From positions 1 to 43,995 of the forward strand of contig CAZPEV010000006.1 of the NCBI GenBank assembly GCA_964585635.1: a stretch of 43,995 nt of DNA, in the 5' to 3' direction. A program made the translations under genes and the position numbers. Position 1 is the first letter of the stretch; every line of letters starts with the position of its first letter. Shown piece by piece: positions 17,288-26,840 of this stretch. This DNA is from CAZPEV01 sp964585635 (GTDB lineage Bacteria; Zixibacteria; MSB-5A5; GN15; JAAZOE01). The notes beneath the pieces were generated by a model that worked only from the letters and a program-made list of their open reading frames with translations, made no database searches and had not been told where the DNA came from.

Positions 17288-18627
17288 GCCCGTCTCCTAT
17301 CCATCTCCCCCGTTTCTTGCGGGCCGTGCTGGATTTTCTCGTTGAGCAGATAGATGAACAGCGCCAGAAGCAGCAAATATATCAGCGAGAACAGTATCAG
17401 CGAAATAATCACCTGGCCGGCATCGACCGATTTGGAGATTGCCGCCGACGTTCGCAGCAGGCCATAGACGATCCAGGGTTGCCGTCCCACCTCGGCCGAG
17501 AACCAGCCCAGTTGGTTGGCGGCCTCCGGCAAGACGACGGCAATGACAAATATCCAGAGCAGCCAGCGCTTGTGGAACAGCGTCCGTCGCCGCCAGAAGA
17601 AGAGGCCGATCAGCGACAACAGAATCAACCCCATACCGATGCCGACCATGGCATGATAGCTTTGGAAAACGATATTGACCGGCGGGCGGTCCTCCGGGGG
17701 GAACGCCTCCAGCCCGGTGATCGGCGCCCGGGTGTCATAATGCACCAACCAGCTCAGGAGGCCGGGGATTTGGAGCCCGGTGACTTTGCCATCCTTTTCA
17801 TCGACCCAGCCAAACAGGTACATGCCGGCCGGCGCGCCGGCCGGATAATGGGCCTCGAAGGCGGCCAGCTTGGCCGGCTGGGTGGCGGCCACGGTGCCGG
17901 CGCTGCTATGGCCGGTGACCAGTTGCATGATGGAAGCGAACAAGGCCACGATTAATCCAATCTTGATCGACGCTCGCGCGAATTCAAGATGCTTTTTGCG
18001 CAGCAGGTAAAAGGCGCTGACACTGAGGACAAAGAAGGCGGCCGCCTGCCAGGCGCCCATGTAAACATGGCTGATCCGGTTCAGAAATGAGGGATTGAAG
18101 ACCACCTGCCAGAAATCGACGATTTCCGCCCGTGCGACTCCCTCGAATTGAACGATATGGTGCCCGGCCGGTGTCTGCTGCCAGGAATTGGCGACGACGA
18201 TCCAGATGGCCGAAAAGTGGGCGCCGAGGGTCACCAGAATGGTGGCGATAAAATGGGTGCGCGGTTTGACCTTGTCCCAACCAAAAAGCAGAACCGCCAG
18301 AAAACCGGATTCGAGGAAGAAGGCGAAGACTCCCTCGGCCGCCAGGGCGCTGCCGAAGACATCGCCGACGAAGCGGGAGTAGGTGGCCCAGTTGGTGCCG
18401 AACTGGAATTCCATGACGATGCCGGTGGCGACTCCCAACACGAAGATCAACCCGAAGATTTTGACCCAGAAGCGGGTCATCTGGTGGTAAAGCTGATTGC
18501 CGGTTCTAAGGTAGGTCCCCTCCATGATGACCAAAAACAGGCCCAAGCCGACGCTGAGGGGCGGAAAGAGATAGTGAAACCCAATGGTCAGGCCGAACTG
18601 GATTCGCGACAGCAGTGCCAGGTCCAT
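17284..18627 (-). CDS. cydA: cytochrome bd quinol oxidase subunit I
   Basis: 447-aa haem-bearing subunit. Haem ligands are visible: His18 (LTIGFHYLFPP, b595 side), His187 (ISHVYMGAW, b558) and the Met of YHAMVGIGMGL; Glu99 and Glu107 lie in AAEGVFAFFLES. The GRQPW signature is present as AEVGRQPWIVYGLLRT. The protein lacks the long C-terminal Q-loop insertion of E. coli CydA, so it belongs to the short-Q-loop type. Such oxidases protect anaerobes by scavenging oxygen. A predicted promoter lies about 70-97 bp upstream. Confidence 0.96.
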   Translation of the reverse strand: MDLALLSRIQFGLTIGFHYLFPPLSVGLGLFLVIMEGTYLRTGNQLYHQMTRFWVKIFGLIFVLGVATGIVMEFQFGTNWATYSRFVGDVFGSALAAEGVFAFFLESGFLAVLLFGWDKVKPRTHFIATILVTLGAHFSAIWIVVANSWQQTPAGHHIVQFEGVARAEIVDFWQVVFNPSFLNRISHVYMGAWQAAAFFVLSVSAFYLLRKKHLEFARASIKIGLIVALFASIMQLVTGHSSAGTVAATQPAKLAAFEAHYPAGAPAGMYLFGWVDEKDGKVTGLQIPGLLSWLVHYDTRAPITGLEAFPPEDRPPVNIVFQSYHAMVGIGMGLILLSLIGLFFWRRRTLFHKRWLLWIFVIAVVLPEAANQLGWFSAEVGRQPWIVYGLLRTSAAISKSVDAGQVIISLILFSLIYLLLLALFIYLLNEKIQHGPQETGEMDRRRA

Positions 18628-18695
18628 ATGCGGTCTCCCTCAGGTTGCAGGGTTGCGGCCAGGCGGAATATCCTGCCCTCCGTCAATTCGAGGGA

Positions 18696-18724
18696 ATCTT
18701 GGGGCAGCAGGGCGCATAAGTCAA
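18696..18724 (-). promoter_or_regulatory. predicted cydAB promoter
   Basis: TTGACT (18724-18719) and CAAGAT (18701-18696) on the minus strand, spaced 17 bp. The -10 is weak. Directly upstream is hairpin repeat R2. Confidence 0.45.
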
Positions 18725-18735
18725 GCGAAATGATT

Positions 18736-18768
18736 TCGCGGGGCACGGGGCATACGTCGCGCACCCAA
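18736..18768 (+). repeat. dispersed hairpin repeat, degenerate copy R2
   Basis: Reads TCGCGGGGCACGGGG then CATACGTCGCGCACCCA, a diverged copy of the family. It sits immediately upstream (minus strand) of the predicted cydA promoter. Confidence 0.55.
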
Positions 18769-18781
18769 TATGCTCCCCAGT

Positions 18782-19291
18782 CTACTCCTTTATTTCCTCG
18801 ACCCATGAATCGCTGTGGGGAATCATGGCGCTTCGTCGCAACGCCAGGCCCAGCCATCGGGCGCCGATGGTCAATATTACCAGCGCAAGCAGCAGTCCCA
18901 AATTCTGCCATTGGCCTTTGATGGCCGTGGCCAGCATGGCAATCGGCACCACCCCCACCCCGACGATAAACAGCCCGATGATGACCGCCAGCGCGCCCCA
19001 GATCGTGTAGGTGAGCAAAAAGGCCCAAATCCAGAGCGTGACGCCATAGGCATACGATGAAATGTACAAACCGTCGCTCGAAAGCAGCCTCGTCTTTCGG
19101 AATACAGCCAGGGGGAGCAGGATGCAAAGGTCGATGGCGATGACTATTTCCATAAATGTCGGCAGGGCGGGTAAGATTTTGCCGGCCAGCCAGGCACTTC
19201 CCTGGATGACCAGCACGAGCAGGAAGACCAGGATGATGAGGACACAACTGACGACAAGGCATCCGCTGAATGACCGTGTGGCTATTATCAT
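18782..19291 (-). CDS. hypothetical four-helix membrane protein
   Basis: 169 aa, no family recognised. Four long hydrophobic stretches are visible (about 10-33, 45-64, 82-110, 113-150, the last possibly two helices), with a charged C-terminal tail ending EEIKE. The start codon, ribosome-binding site (GAAGG 7 nt upstream) and promoter all lie in a 122-bp cassette duplicated upstream of the next gene. It is co-directional with cydAB but separated by 154 bp that contain another promoter, so it is probably its own unit. Confidence 0.7.
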   Translation of the reverse strand: MIIATRSFSGCLVVSCVLIILVFLLVLVIQGSAWLAGKILPALPTFMEIVIAIDLCILLPLAVFRKTRLLSSDGLYISSYAYGVTLWIWAFLLTYTIWGALAVIIGLFIVGVGVVPIAMLATAIKGQWQNLGLLLALVILTIGARWLGLALRRSAMIPHSDSWVEEIKE

Positions 19292-19402
19292 GATTCGGCC
19301 TTCATATCGGTTTGATAATTTACCGCAAGGCAGACCATGGGGTCAATAGGTTTTGCCATCGGTTGTTCTTCGCGGCATACGAGGGCGTACGCCGCGCACA
19401 AA
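19281..19402 (-). promoter_or_regulatory. duplicated promoter/leader cassette, copy A
   Basis: 122-bp segment nearly identical to 20426-20547 (about 88% by eye). Minus-strand order is hairpin repeat R3 (19402-19370), -35 TTGACC (19346-19341), 18-bp spacer, -10 TAAATT (19322-19317), GAAGG ribosome-binding site (19303-19299), ATG at 19291 plus the next codons. It is therefore a complete expression signal for the membrane protein gene. Confidence 0.75.
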
Positions 19403-19464
19403 GTTCCCCGATCGGGGGTGGCACACGAAAGGCGTCTCTCGATCCAATTTGGGGGGGCAGTCGG

Positions 19465-20292
19465 TTACTCATAGGTCCCGGCCAGATCGATGACGCACAT
19501 GTGCCCGTAAACAGGATGGGCCCCAACGGCAACGCCGATCAGATGGAAATCTTCGTTGAGGAGGTTTTTGCGATGGCCCCGTGATGAAACACCGTCATCA
19601 ATAAGCAGTGCGATGACAATTTCCCTAGCGACCCCAGATCCATAATCAATGTTTTCCCCGGCAACAAGTCCCCAATGGCCAAACCGGTTCATCCTGTCAA
19701 AAGAGGTGGATCCATCTGCACCTTTATGTCCGACTGCACCTGTCTTGGCCTGGTCCGCAGCATGACTTCGCGCCGCCAGCGTCATTCCTTTCTTAGTCGT
19801 TAACGGCTGAATGGGAGTGGCTGAAGACAACACCTTGATACATTCCTCCAGCGCTTTTATACCTTCGTTCGTAGAGATGCCAATTTCCCCCGGATATTGA
19901 AGGATGAGACCCTGGAACATCCCTCGCATCGGCACCAAATATTCTCGAGCAAAGGCAGCCGGGTCCGTTCTCACCTTGTTGATTTCCAGAACAACTTGTC
20001 GTTCGGTGGCCGTCATGTAATCAGCCTCAGCGGCGGTGTTAATACTGCCCGACTGCCAGCGGGGGGAGATGGAATCCAGGCTGTCTTGAGGGGCGGGAGC
20101 CAGCCGCTTTGCCACTTCCAAGACGGAATCTGCGGTCGCTGTTCGGTCGGCGCTTGCGGTGATCAAAGGCCGGTCGGACGGAGCGCCCGATTGACCGTCA
20201 TCGCGTTGCCCCTTATCATGAGCATTGCGGAGCGATGCACATGATATGGCGGATAACAGCGCCGGGATCAGCAGAAGCGATCGCTTGCTCAT
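19465..20292 (-). CDS. CAP/SCP superfamily domain lipoprotein
   Basis: 275 aa. The N-terminus (KRSLLLIPALLSAISC) is a lipoprotein-like signal with candidate Cys18, followed by a low-complexity Ser/Asp/Ala-rich linker (about 20-90). The CAP domain occupies about 95-270, with EINKVRTDPAAFA (start helix), AARSHAADQAKTGAVGHKG, a GLVAGENIDYG block and SSRGHRKNLLN, the typical CAP signatures. Role is unknown; secreted CAP proteins bind lipids or act on envelope polymers. GGAGA lies 7 nt before the ATG. Promoter cassette B lies about 135 bp upstream and reads toward it. Confidence 0.85.
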   Translation of the reverse strand: MSKRSLLLIPALLSAISCASLRNAHDKGQRDDGQSGAPSDRPLITASADRTATADSVLEVAKRLAPAPQDSLDSISPRWQSGSINTAAEADYMTATERQVVLEINKVRTDPAAFAREYLVPMRGMFQGLILQYPGEIGISTNEGIKALEECIKVLSSATPIQPLTTKKGMTLAARSHAADQAKTGAVGHKGADGSTSFDRMNRFGHWGLVAGENIDYGSGVAREIVIALLIDDGVSSRGHRKNLLNEDFHLIGVAVGAHPVYGHMCVIDLAGTYE

Positions 20293-20344
20293 CGATTATC
20301 TCCGAGTTGCAGGTCAGGCGTTTTGGCTTATGTTTACCCATTTT

Positions 20345-20377
20345 TCGCGGCGCACGAGGACGCACGCCGCGCACAAA
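20345..20377 (+). repeat. dispersed hairpin repeat R4
   Basis: Near-consensus copy: TCGCGGCGCACGAGG then ACGCACGCCGCGCACAAA. The arms GCGGCG and CGCCGC can pair. It starts 53 bp upstream of the CAP lipoprotein start codon (minus strand). Confidence 0.75.
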
Positions 20378-20425
20378 GAGATGAATAGCATCAATTGGCG
20401 GAAGTCCGTGATTTTCGCCCTACCC

Positions 20426-20547
20426 GCTATTATCATGCTTCGGCCTTCATATCGGTTTGATAATTTACCGCAAGGCAGGCGGTGGGGTCAACAGGTTTTG
20501 CCATTGGTTGTTCTTCGCGGCGCGCGAGGATATACGATTCGCACAAG
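20426..20547 (-). promoter_or_regulatory. duplicated promoter/leader cassette, copy B
   Basis: Second copy of the 19281-19402 cassette. The -35 TTGACC (20491-20486), 18-bp spacer and -10 TAAATT (20467-20462) are intact, as are the ribosome-binding site and ATG (20437). That ATG opens only a 44-codon frame without recognisable features. Transcription from here would run into the CAP lipoprotein gene. Its hairpin part (R5, 20515-20547) is more degenerate than R3. Confidence 0.7.
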
Positions 20548-20571
20548 CAAGAACGAACCCTGGAAAAACCC

Positions 20572-20666
20572 AAACGAACTCAATTTGCCGGAGCGGGGGC
20601 CTTTCGATAAGCTAATGTTTCATAAGCAGATATGGCGATGGGGGCGGCGGCAAATTGGGTTCGTTT
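20572..20666. repeat. inverted-repeat element (about 95 bp, 19-bp arms)
   Basis: Left arm AAACGAACTCAATTTGCCG (20572-20590) and right arm at 20648-20666 are reverse complements with one mismatch. The 57-bp interior contains no gene. It could be a miniature mobile element or a folded repeat; no flanking target duplication was evident. Confidence 0.6.
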
Positions 20667-20835
20667 TGTCATTTTCCGGGGGCCCCAAAGTTTTGGCTTC
20701 CCCTCCCCCTTTCCTTCCCAGCCGGAAGGGGAATGATTGACGCCGACGTACAAGTCTATAAACATAGAGGTACCTCCACGGGGTTACTCCTAATAATGCC
20801 GGTTTGGTAGCGATCAACATCGATGTTGTAGTGAA

Positions 20836-20868
20836 TCGCGGCGCACGAGGGCGTACGCCGCGCACAAA
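20836..20868 (+). repeat. dispersed hairpin repeat R6
   Basis: Consensus-like copy: TCGCGGCGCACGAGG then GCGTACGCCGCGCACAAA. It lies 88 bp past the stop of the secreted hypothetical protein on the minus strand. Confidence 0.75.
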
Positions 20869-20955
20869 AAGGCGGATTGTATATGGGCGAGGGGGAGATA
20901 GGAGCAAGCTGGTACACGGATCGAGCCATTCAAAGGGAAAGGAGGACACCCGGCG

Positions 20956-21600
20956 TCAACGCTCCACGAATACGATATCCTCTGCGTATTCCGCGTCCAA
21001 GCTGGGGTAACCGCTCTGAACCAGGTAATAGACTGTCCTCTTTGAATCTTCGCCCGGGGTCGTTGTTCGCCACGGCTCCGCCGTTGTCCACGATGCCACC
21101 ACCCGCGGGTCTTCGTTCATCAGGGGGGCCTGACTGTAAATCGAGATCATCGGAACGATGATTGCCTTCTTGGATTCCTCCCCGATATAGATACCGCCCT
21201 TGCCAAAAGCAGGTAAATCCCTGATCCGTCCATGAATCGCCAGGCATACCCGGTTCTCCCGAAGGTATCGAGACAGATCAAAGGCAAGTGTCGTGTCCGC
21301 ATCGCTGCTTGTCCATACCATGGTTTCGGCATTTGCAGCGTATTGTACGTTTCGGAGGAGGATTTTCTCGTCGACGATATTATCCGCTCGTCGTTTTCGG
21401 CACAGTGAGAGTTGTTCCGAATATCCATAATAGCTTCCGGGGTATATCCGGACAGTCTCATAATAGAAGAAATACGTTTCATTGGCCCCAATAAGGGCTT
21501 GCTGGCGCCATTTCCCCGGGTCGGGTGTGCCGTATGCATCACCGGCCGCGAGGGCTAACAGACATACCCCAATAAGAATGTGTGCATTTACACGCTTCAT
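20956..21600 (-). CDS. secreted hypothetical protein
   Basis: 214 aa, no family recognised. The start at 21600 has the strong site GAGGAGGT a few bases upstream and yields a signal peptide (KRVNAHILIGVCLLALAAG, cut near AYG-TPD). The mature part is about 190 aa with mixed strands, Tyr-rich near the N-terminus (ETYFFYYETVRIYPGSYYGYSEQ), with two Cys that could form a disulphide. An in-frame extension up to 21756 has no ribosome-binding site and crosses repeat DNA, so it is rejected. Likely periplasmic. Confidence 0.68.
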   Translation of the reverse strand: MKRVNAHILIGVCLLALAAGDAYGTPDPGKWRQQALIGANETYFFYYETVRIYPGSYYGYSEQLSLCRKRRADNIVDEKILLRNVQYAANAETMVWTSSDADTTLAFDLSRYLRENRVCLAIHGRIRDLPAFGKGGIYIGEESKKAIIVPMISIYSQAPLMNEDPRVVASWTTAEPWRTTTPGEDSKRTVYYLVQSGYPSLDAEYAEDIVFVER

Positions 21601-21746
21601 CCCGCACCTCCTCGTAATCTCTCTCTTTACCATCCCCCCGGGTATGCCAGGGGCCCAAACGGTGTTCACTCTGCCCGGTATCGGAGTGGAGCGACTTTCA
21701 CCCACCGCCTGCCCCGGCACGGTGGGGCACCCGGCATTTGAACGAT

Positions 21747-21764
21747 CCCACAGCAAGCTGTGGG
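21747..21764. repeat. REP-like palindrome
   Basis: CCCACAGCAAGCTGTGGG, 8-bp arms around AA, between the FISUMP protein gene and the secreted hypothetical. A related CCCCAGCAAG...GGGG hairpin occurs at 22904-22923. Confidence 0.55.
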
Positions 21765-21783
21765 TTACCCGTTTGTCAAATAG

Positions 21784-22845
21784 TCAATAATCCTTGACAC
21801 CGCGGACCGAAATACCGACTCCCTTATCATCGTTGTCTTGGTATACTTCTGAATAAGCGTGTAGTAGATGTCGGGACCTTGCGTAGCTACTACTGTACTC
21901 CGTAGAAGACCAAAATAGGGCGGCGCTTCCTATACTGTAGTAAAATCCGTTGTCGCCACGAGAACCGCCGGGCAGAGCGGAAAAACCGCTTTCGTTGGTA
22001 GCGCCAGTATTGGGACTTAGCCAATGAGTCGTGCCGGTTTCTTTCATTTTCCCGCCTGCGACACCGCCGCCGCCAAGATAATCAACTAACGTTTGCCAAT
22101 CAGCATCATTTGGCACATGCCAACCCACAGGGGCAATATTCCGGGCGTCGACTGCGGCGTACCAGTTATATAATCTGCCATACGTAGCCACATTGTCTTC
22201 ATCATTATTATAACTGCAATAGGCACCTGTCGTAAGACCGCCCCACGTGCCGCCATCGGTTACATTGGGTATGGCATCGCCATTGCGGTAGCGGGTTACT
22301 TTCAGGTTCTCTGCCATCCACACCTGAGTTCCAATAGTTACCGTTTGGTATACGTTGCCATCTATATCGGTCACTGTGCCTGAAGCTGCTGTGGTAAAAG
22401 ACTGAGTATTGCCATAACCTGTGCCAACACTATTGGTGGCATAAGCCCTCACATAATAAGGCGTGTTGGCATCTAAACCCGTTATTGAACTGGCAAAGCT
22501 ACCTGCCCCGGTGCCATCGGTGGTCTTATTGTCAGCCACGGTGGGGTTAGGATTTGTGCTCCAGCATACGCCGCGAGCAGTTACCGTTGCCCCGCCATCT
22601 GACGTAATAATCCCACCACATTCTGCCGTCGTTTGCGTTATTCCACTGACTGGGGCAGTGGTCAATTCTGGAGCTACTACGCAATTTGGCGCCGGGCCGC
22701 TTTTGAAGACGTAATTGATGATGTATACCGCGTCACCGACATTTACCGACCCGTCGCCATTGGCGTCGCCGCAGTGGCATACATATGCAGTTGCGGTCGT
22801 GGTCAAAACGATGAAGCTTGATAATACCATTAACGCTTGTTTCAT
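21784..22845 (-). CDS. secreted FISUMP-domain protein with one dockerin type I repeat
   Basis: 353 aa, exported. Signal peptide about 1-20. Residues about 24-45 form one calcium-binding dockerin-like repeat (GDANGDGSVNVGDAVYIINYVF). Residues about 57-155 are a fibronectin-III-like beta domain (TTAPVSGITQTTAECGG ... PYYVRAYATNS). The rest is a Fibrobacter succinogenes major paralogous domain, beginning VTDIDGNVYQTVTIGTQVWMA and ending with RGVKDY. The ATG has GAGGTGA 5 nt upstream. A surface or extracellular binding role is likely; no catalytic residues are recognised. The lone N-terminal dockerin repeat is unusual, since dockerins normally come as two repeats at the C-terminus. Confidence 0.85.
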   Translation of the reverse strand: MKQALMVLSSFIVLTTTATAYVCHCGDANGDGSVNVGDAVYIINYVFKSGPAPNCVVAPELTTAPVSGITQTTAECGGIITSDGGATVTARGVCWSTNPNPTVADNKTTDGTGAGSFASSITGLDANTPYYVRAYATNSVGTGYGNTQSFTTAASGTVTDIDGNVYQTVTIGTQVWMAENLKVTRYRNGDAIPNVTDGGTWGGLTTGAYCSYNNDEDNVATYGRLYNWYAAVDARNIAPVGWHVPNDADWQTLVDYLGGGGVAGGKMKETGTTHWLSPNTGATNESGFSALPGGSRGDNGFYYSIGSAALFWSSTEYSSSYARSRHLLHAYSEVYQDNDDKGVGISVRGVKDY

Positions 22846-22903
22846 GACGTCACCTCATTCTTAAAGTTGATTGTCCTGCGTGATCTTGCCAATTTGGGTG
22901 GTT

Positions 22904-22923
22904 CACCCCAGCAAGTTGGGGTG
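22904..22923. repeat. REP-like hairpin
   Basis: CACCCCA-GCAAGT-TGGGGTG. Shares the core CCCAGCAAG-x-TGGG pattern with the palindrome at 21747-21764, on the other side of the FISUMP gene. Confidence 0.55.
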
Positions 22924-22990
22924 GGATTCTCCAAGCCATAGGATTTCCTTATTTGCGGGTTAGGCGCCTTAGGGCCTGATATCTGTCTGC

Positions 22991-23021
22991 CCAATGTTCC
23001 AGACGTCAGACCGCAAACGGC
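22991..23021 (+). repeat. 31-bp repeat, copy 1
   Basis: Begins CCAATGTTCCAGACGTCAG and differs from copy 2 (23211-23241) at five positions. Confidence 0.5.
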
Positions 23022-23210
23022 TTAACCAGCGGCATTAGTCCGGTAGCCAACCAGCGAAAAACACCGCCGCACTTCATTCCGCCATCCTGAAATCATAAGC
23101 TTTACATGATCCCGGTGCCCCAGGATATTATTTATAGCTTATGGCATATTTCTCGAAAAAGCAACAAAAAAGATATTGGTCAGGCACCCTGGCGCCGGAA
23201 ATCTTTCCAC

Positions 23211-23241
23211 CCAATTTTCCAGATATCAGGCCGCAAGCGGC
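23211..23241 (+). repeat. 31-bp repeat, copy 2
   Basis: Begins CCAATTTTCCAGATATCAG. In this copy the 3' part forms a palindrome, GGCCGCAAGCGGCC. Confidence 0.5.
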
Positions 23242-23301
23242 CAGACTTACGGACTTGTGGATTACCGTTTCCCAATAAGCGCGCACGCGGCGGATTGCTA
23301 T

Positions 23302-24102
23302 TTAAAACACACGGAAATGCTTCGATACCAATTCGCCATTGGCCAAACCTATAACGATTTCGAAGTTGCCACTATCGCTGGGCAAAGCAGATACCAAATC
23401 TCTAATATCTTTGACAAGCACATCTTGAAGCGTCAATCCATAAAGACTTTCATCCGTACACATTACAAACTGTCCCGTCGATCCAAGGTACCCGTCGACA
23501 ATGTACCTTGCCATATATATTGAATCGGCGACCATATTGGGCAACCTATCTCTGACAAGTTGGCTTATTGGCCAATCCATGGGCATCAATATTACCTTTT
23601 CTCGCTGTCCTTCAAGAAAGAGAGGGAAATGCATAATCACAGAAGATCCTGGTTCATTATATCCCGACCAGCCTTGTTCATTTACATAATGACCGGAAAT
23701 AATAAATGATCCACCGATGCCACTAACGCTTACCGCCTGACTGTTATTATTGAATATGCTAAGCCAAATATATGGTCTGAGTCCGTAATATCTCTTGATA
23801 CCTTCATTAGAAGAAAGGTTCCTGGGTATGTTTTTCAATCCGACAATTTCAAGACTATTAAACCCAGCAAAGTATACCCTTCCAAAACCGAGACCCAACT
23901 TCAACGTCAAATCAATATCCGATTTGCCCGCGAGACGATCGTACACATCAACAATATTCTTCCACGTACTTTGAACGGCATCGATAAAACCAGATACCGC
24001 CATTATCAATATCCCGCATATTAGTATAATACTTATTACTTTATGGTTCTTCGACCAATCGACAAATCTGTCTACCCTATTCGATTTTGATGACTTCGTC
24101 AC
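23302..24102 (-). CDS. hypothetical membrane-anchored protein
   Basis: 266 aa, no family recognised. A charged cytosolic N-terminus (1-20) is followed by one membrane helix (about 22-42, VISIILICGILIMAVSGF) and an extracytoplasmic domain rich in beta strands. Start is GTG at 24102 with GGAAGG 4 nt upstream. The gene is clearly more AT-rich than its neighbours and uses more AAT/ATA/TAT-type codons, suggesting horizontal acquisition. It lies between repeat DNA and uvrB. Confidence 0.65.
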   Translation of the reverse strand: MTKSSKSNRVDRFVDWSKNHKVISIILICGILIMAVSGFIDAVQSTWKNIVDVYDRLAGKSDIDLTLKLGLGFGRVYFAGFNSLEIVGLKNIPRNLSSNEGIKRYYGLRPYIWLSIFNNNSQAVSVSGIGGSFIISGHYVNEQGWSGYNEPGSSVIMHFPLFLEGQREKVILMPMDWPISQLVRDRLPNMVADSIYMARYIVDGYLGSTGQFVMCTDESLYGLTLQDVLVKDIRDLVSALPSDSGNFEIVIGLANGELVSKHFRVF

Positions 24103-24241
24103 GTACCTTCCCCAAGAGAGAAATATCCCGACGAATATCGCGGTCTATGGTTACCGCCATACACTTTCATAATAGGGAAATGCCAATATTTGTCAATCAA
24201 TAAACCCCATGTTGTCCGGAGACGACGCCACATTTTGCTAT

Positions 24242-26242
<2,001 letters not shown>

Positions 26243-26441
26243 AACAAGGTAAAATACGCAAATTCCCTCAAAAGCCAATCACAAGTTGGCGTTCAAGAAT
26301 GATTCGACCTGGCCCAGACAAGGCCGGCCATCGGGGGTTATTCGGGCCGATAATTTTATGAACGGCCATCGTGGAAAGCCGGTATAAGGGGGCAGAATGG
26401 GGAATAAACATGAGGCAAGAGAAACGGGCGCCAGATTTTGC

Positions 26442-26471
26442 TTGACTTGGCGGCGGAAGTGATTAGCTTTG
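26442..26471 (+). promoter_or_regulatory. predicted rplU promoter of Bacteroidota-like type
   Basis: TTG (26442-26444), 19 bp, then TAGCTTTG (26464-26471), which fits the Bacteroidota TTG-N19-TAnnTTTG consensus. The same -35 (TTGACT) lacks a good conventional -10 at 17 bp. It sits about 40 bp before the rplU start in the 270-bp uvrB-rplU divergent region; the rest of that region shows no gene. Confidence 0.5.
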
Positions 26472-26512
26472 AGGGTTATTCTCTTTGTGAACTCTATGGA
26501 GGATTTGCATTT

Positions 26513-26827
26513 ATGTATGCTGTAGTGGAAGCAGGCGGAACCCAGCACACGGTCGAAGAAGGTATGACGGTCCGAATGTCGCAGATGGACGGCGCCGCCG
26601 GCGACAAGATCACCCTCGATAAGGTGCTTCTCATATCCGATGGCCAGACGCCCCAGGTCGGGACCCCGTATATCCAAAACGCCAGCGTGGAAGCGGAACT
26701 GGTGGCACAGGGGAAGGCTCCCAAGACGCTGTCGTTCAAGTACAAACGGCGGACCAAGTATCGCCGCACGATGGGCCACCGGCAGCCCTTTACGGAGCTA
26801 AAAATCACCAAGATCAACATACCGTAA
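26513..26827 (+). CDS. rplU: 50S ribosomal protein L21
   Basis: 104 aa, binding 23S rRNA. Starts MYAVVEAGGTQHTV, matching the usual L21 opening, with GGAGG 10 nt upstream. The RNA-binding C-terminal region reads FKYKRRTKYRRTMGHRQPFTELKI. In most bacteria rpmA (L27) follows directly; here the next gene, 13 bp on, is bamA, so L27 must lie elsewhere. Confidence 0.96.
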   Translation: MYAVVEAGGTQHTVEEGMTVRMSQMDGAAGDKITLDKVLLISDGQTPQVGTPYIQNASVEAELVAQGKAPKTLSFKYKRRTKYRRTMGHRQPFTELKITKINIP

Positions 26828-26840
26828 CACCGGCCATTGG

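Larger units (their letters stand above)
20293..20955. other. 663-bp gene-poor, repeat-rich intergenic region
   Basis: No supported gene. It holds hairpin repeats R4, R5 (within cassette B) and R6, cassette B, a long inverted repeat (20572-20666), and two short perfect palindromes, GAGGTACCTC (20767-20776) and CAACATCGATGTTG (20815-20828). Short open frames here are rich in Arg, Pro and Trp and look non-coding. Confidence 0.7.
22846..23301. other. 456-bp intergenic region with degenerate repeats
   Basis: No gene supported on either strand. Contains the REP-like hairpin at 22904-22923 and a pair of related 31-bp repeats (22991-23021 and 23211-23241). The AT-rich part around 23100-23190 probably holds sites for transcription of the FISUMP gene, but no clear -35/-10 pair was found. 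Confidence 0.6.

Noticed and set aside
16141..20868. CRISPR-like array
   Set aside because: The repeats are unevenly spaced by hundreds of bases to more than 2 kb, vary in sequence and have no cas genes nearby.
20580..20949. Small open frames in the repeat region
   Set aside because: They cross the inverted repeat, have Arg/Pro-rich products and no ribosome-binding sites.
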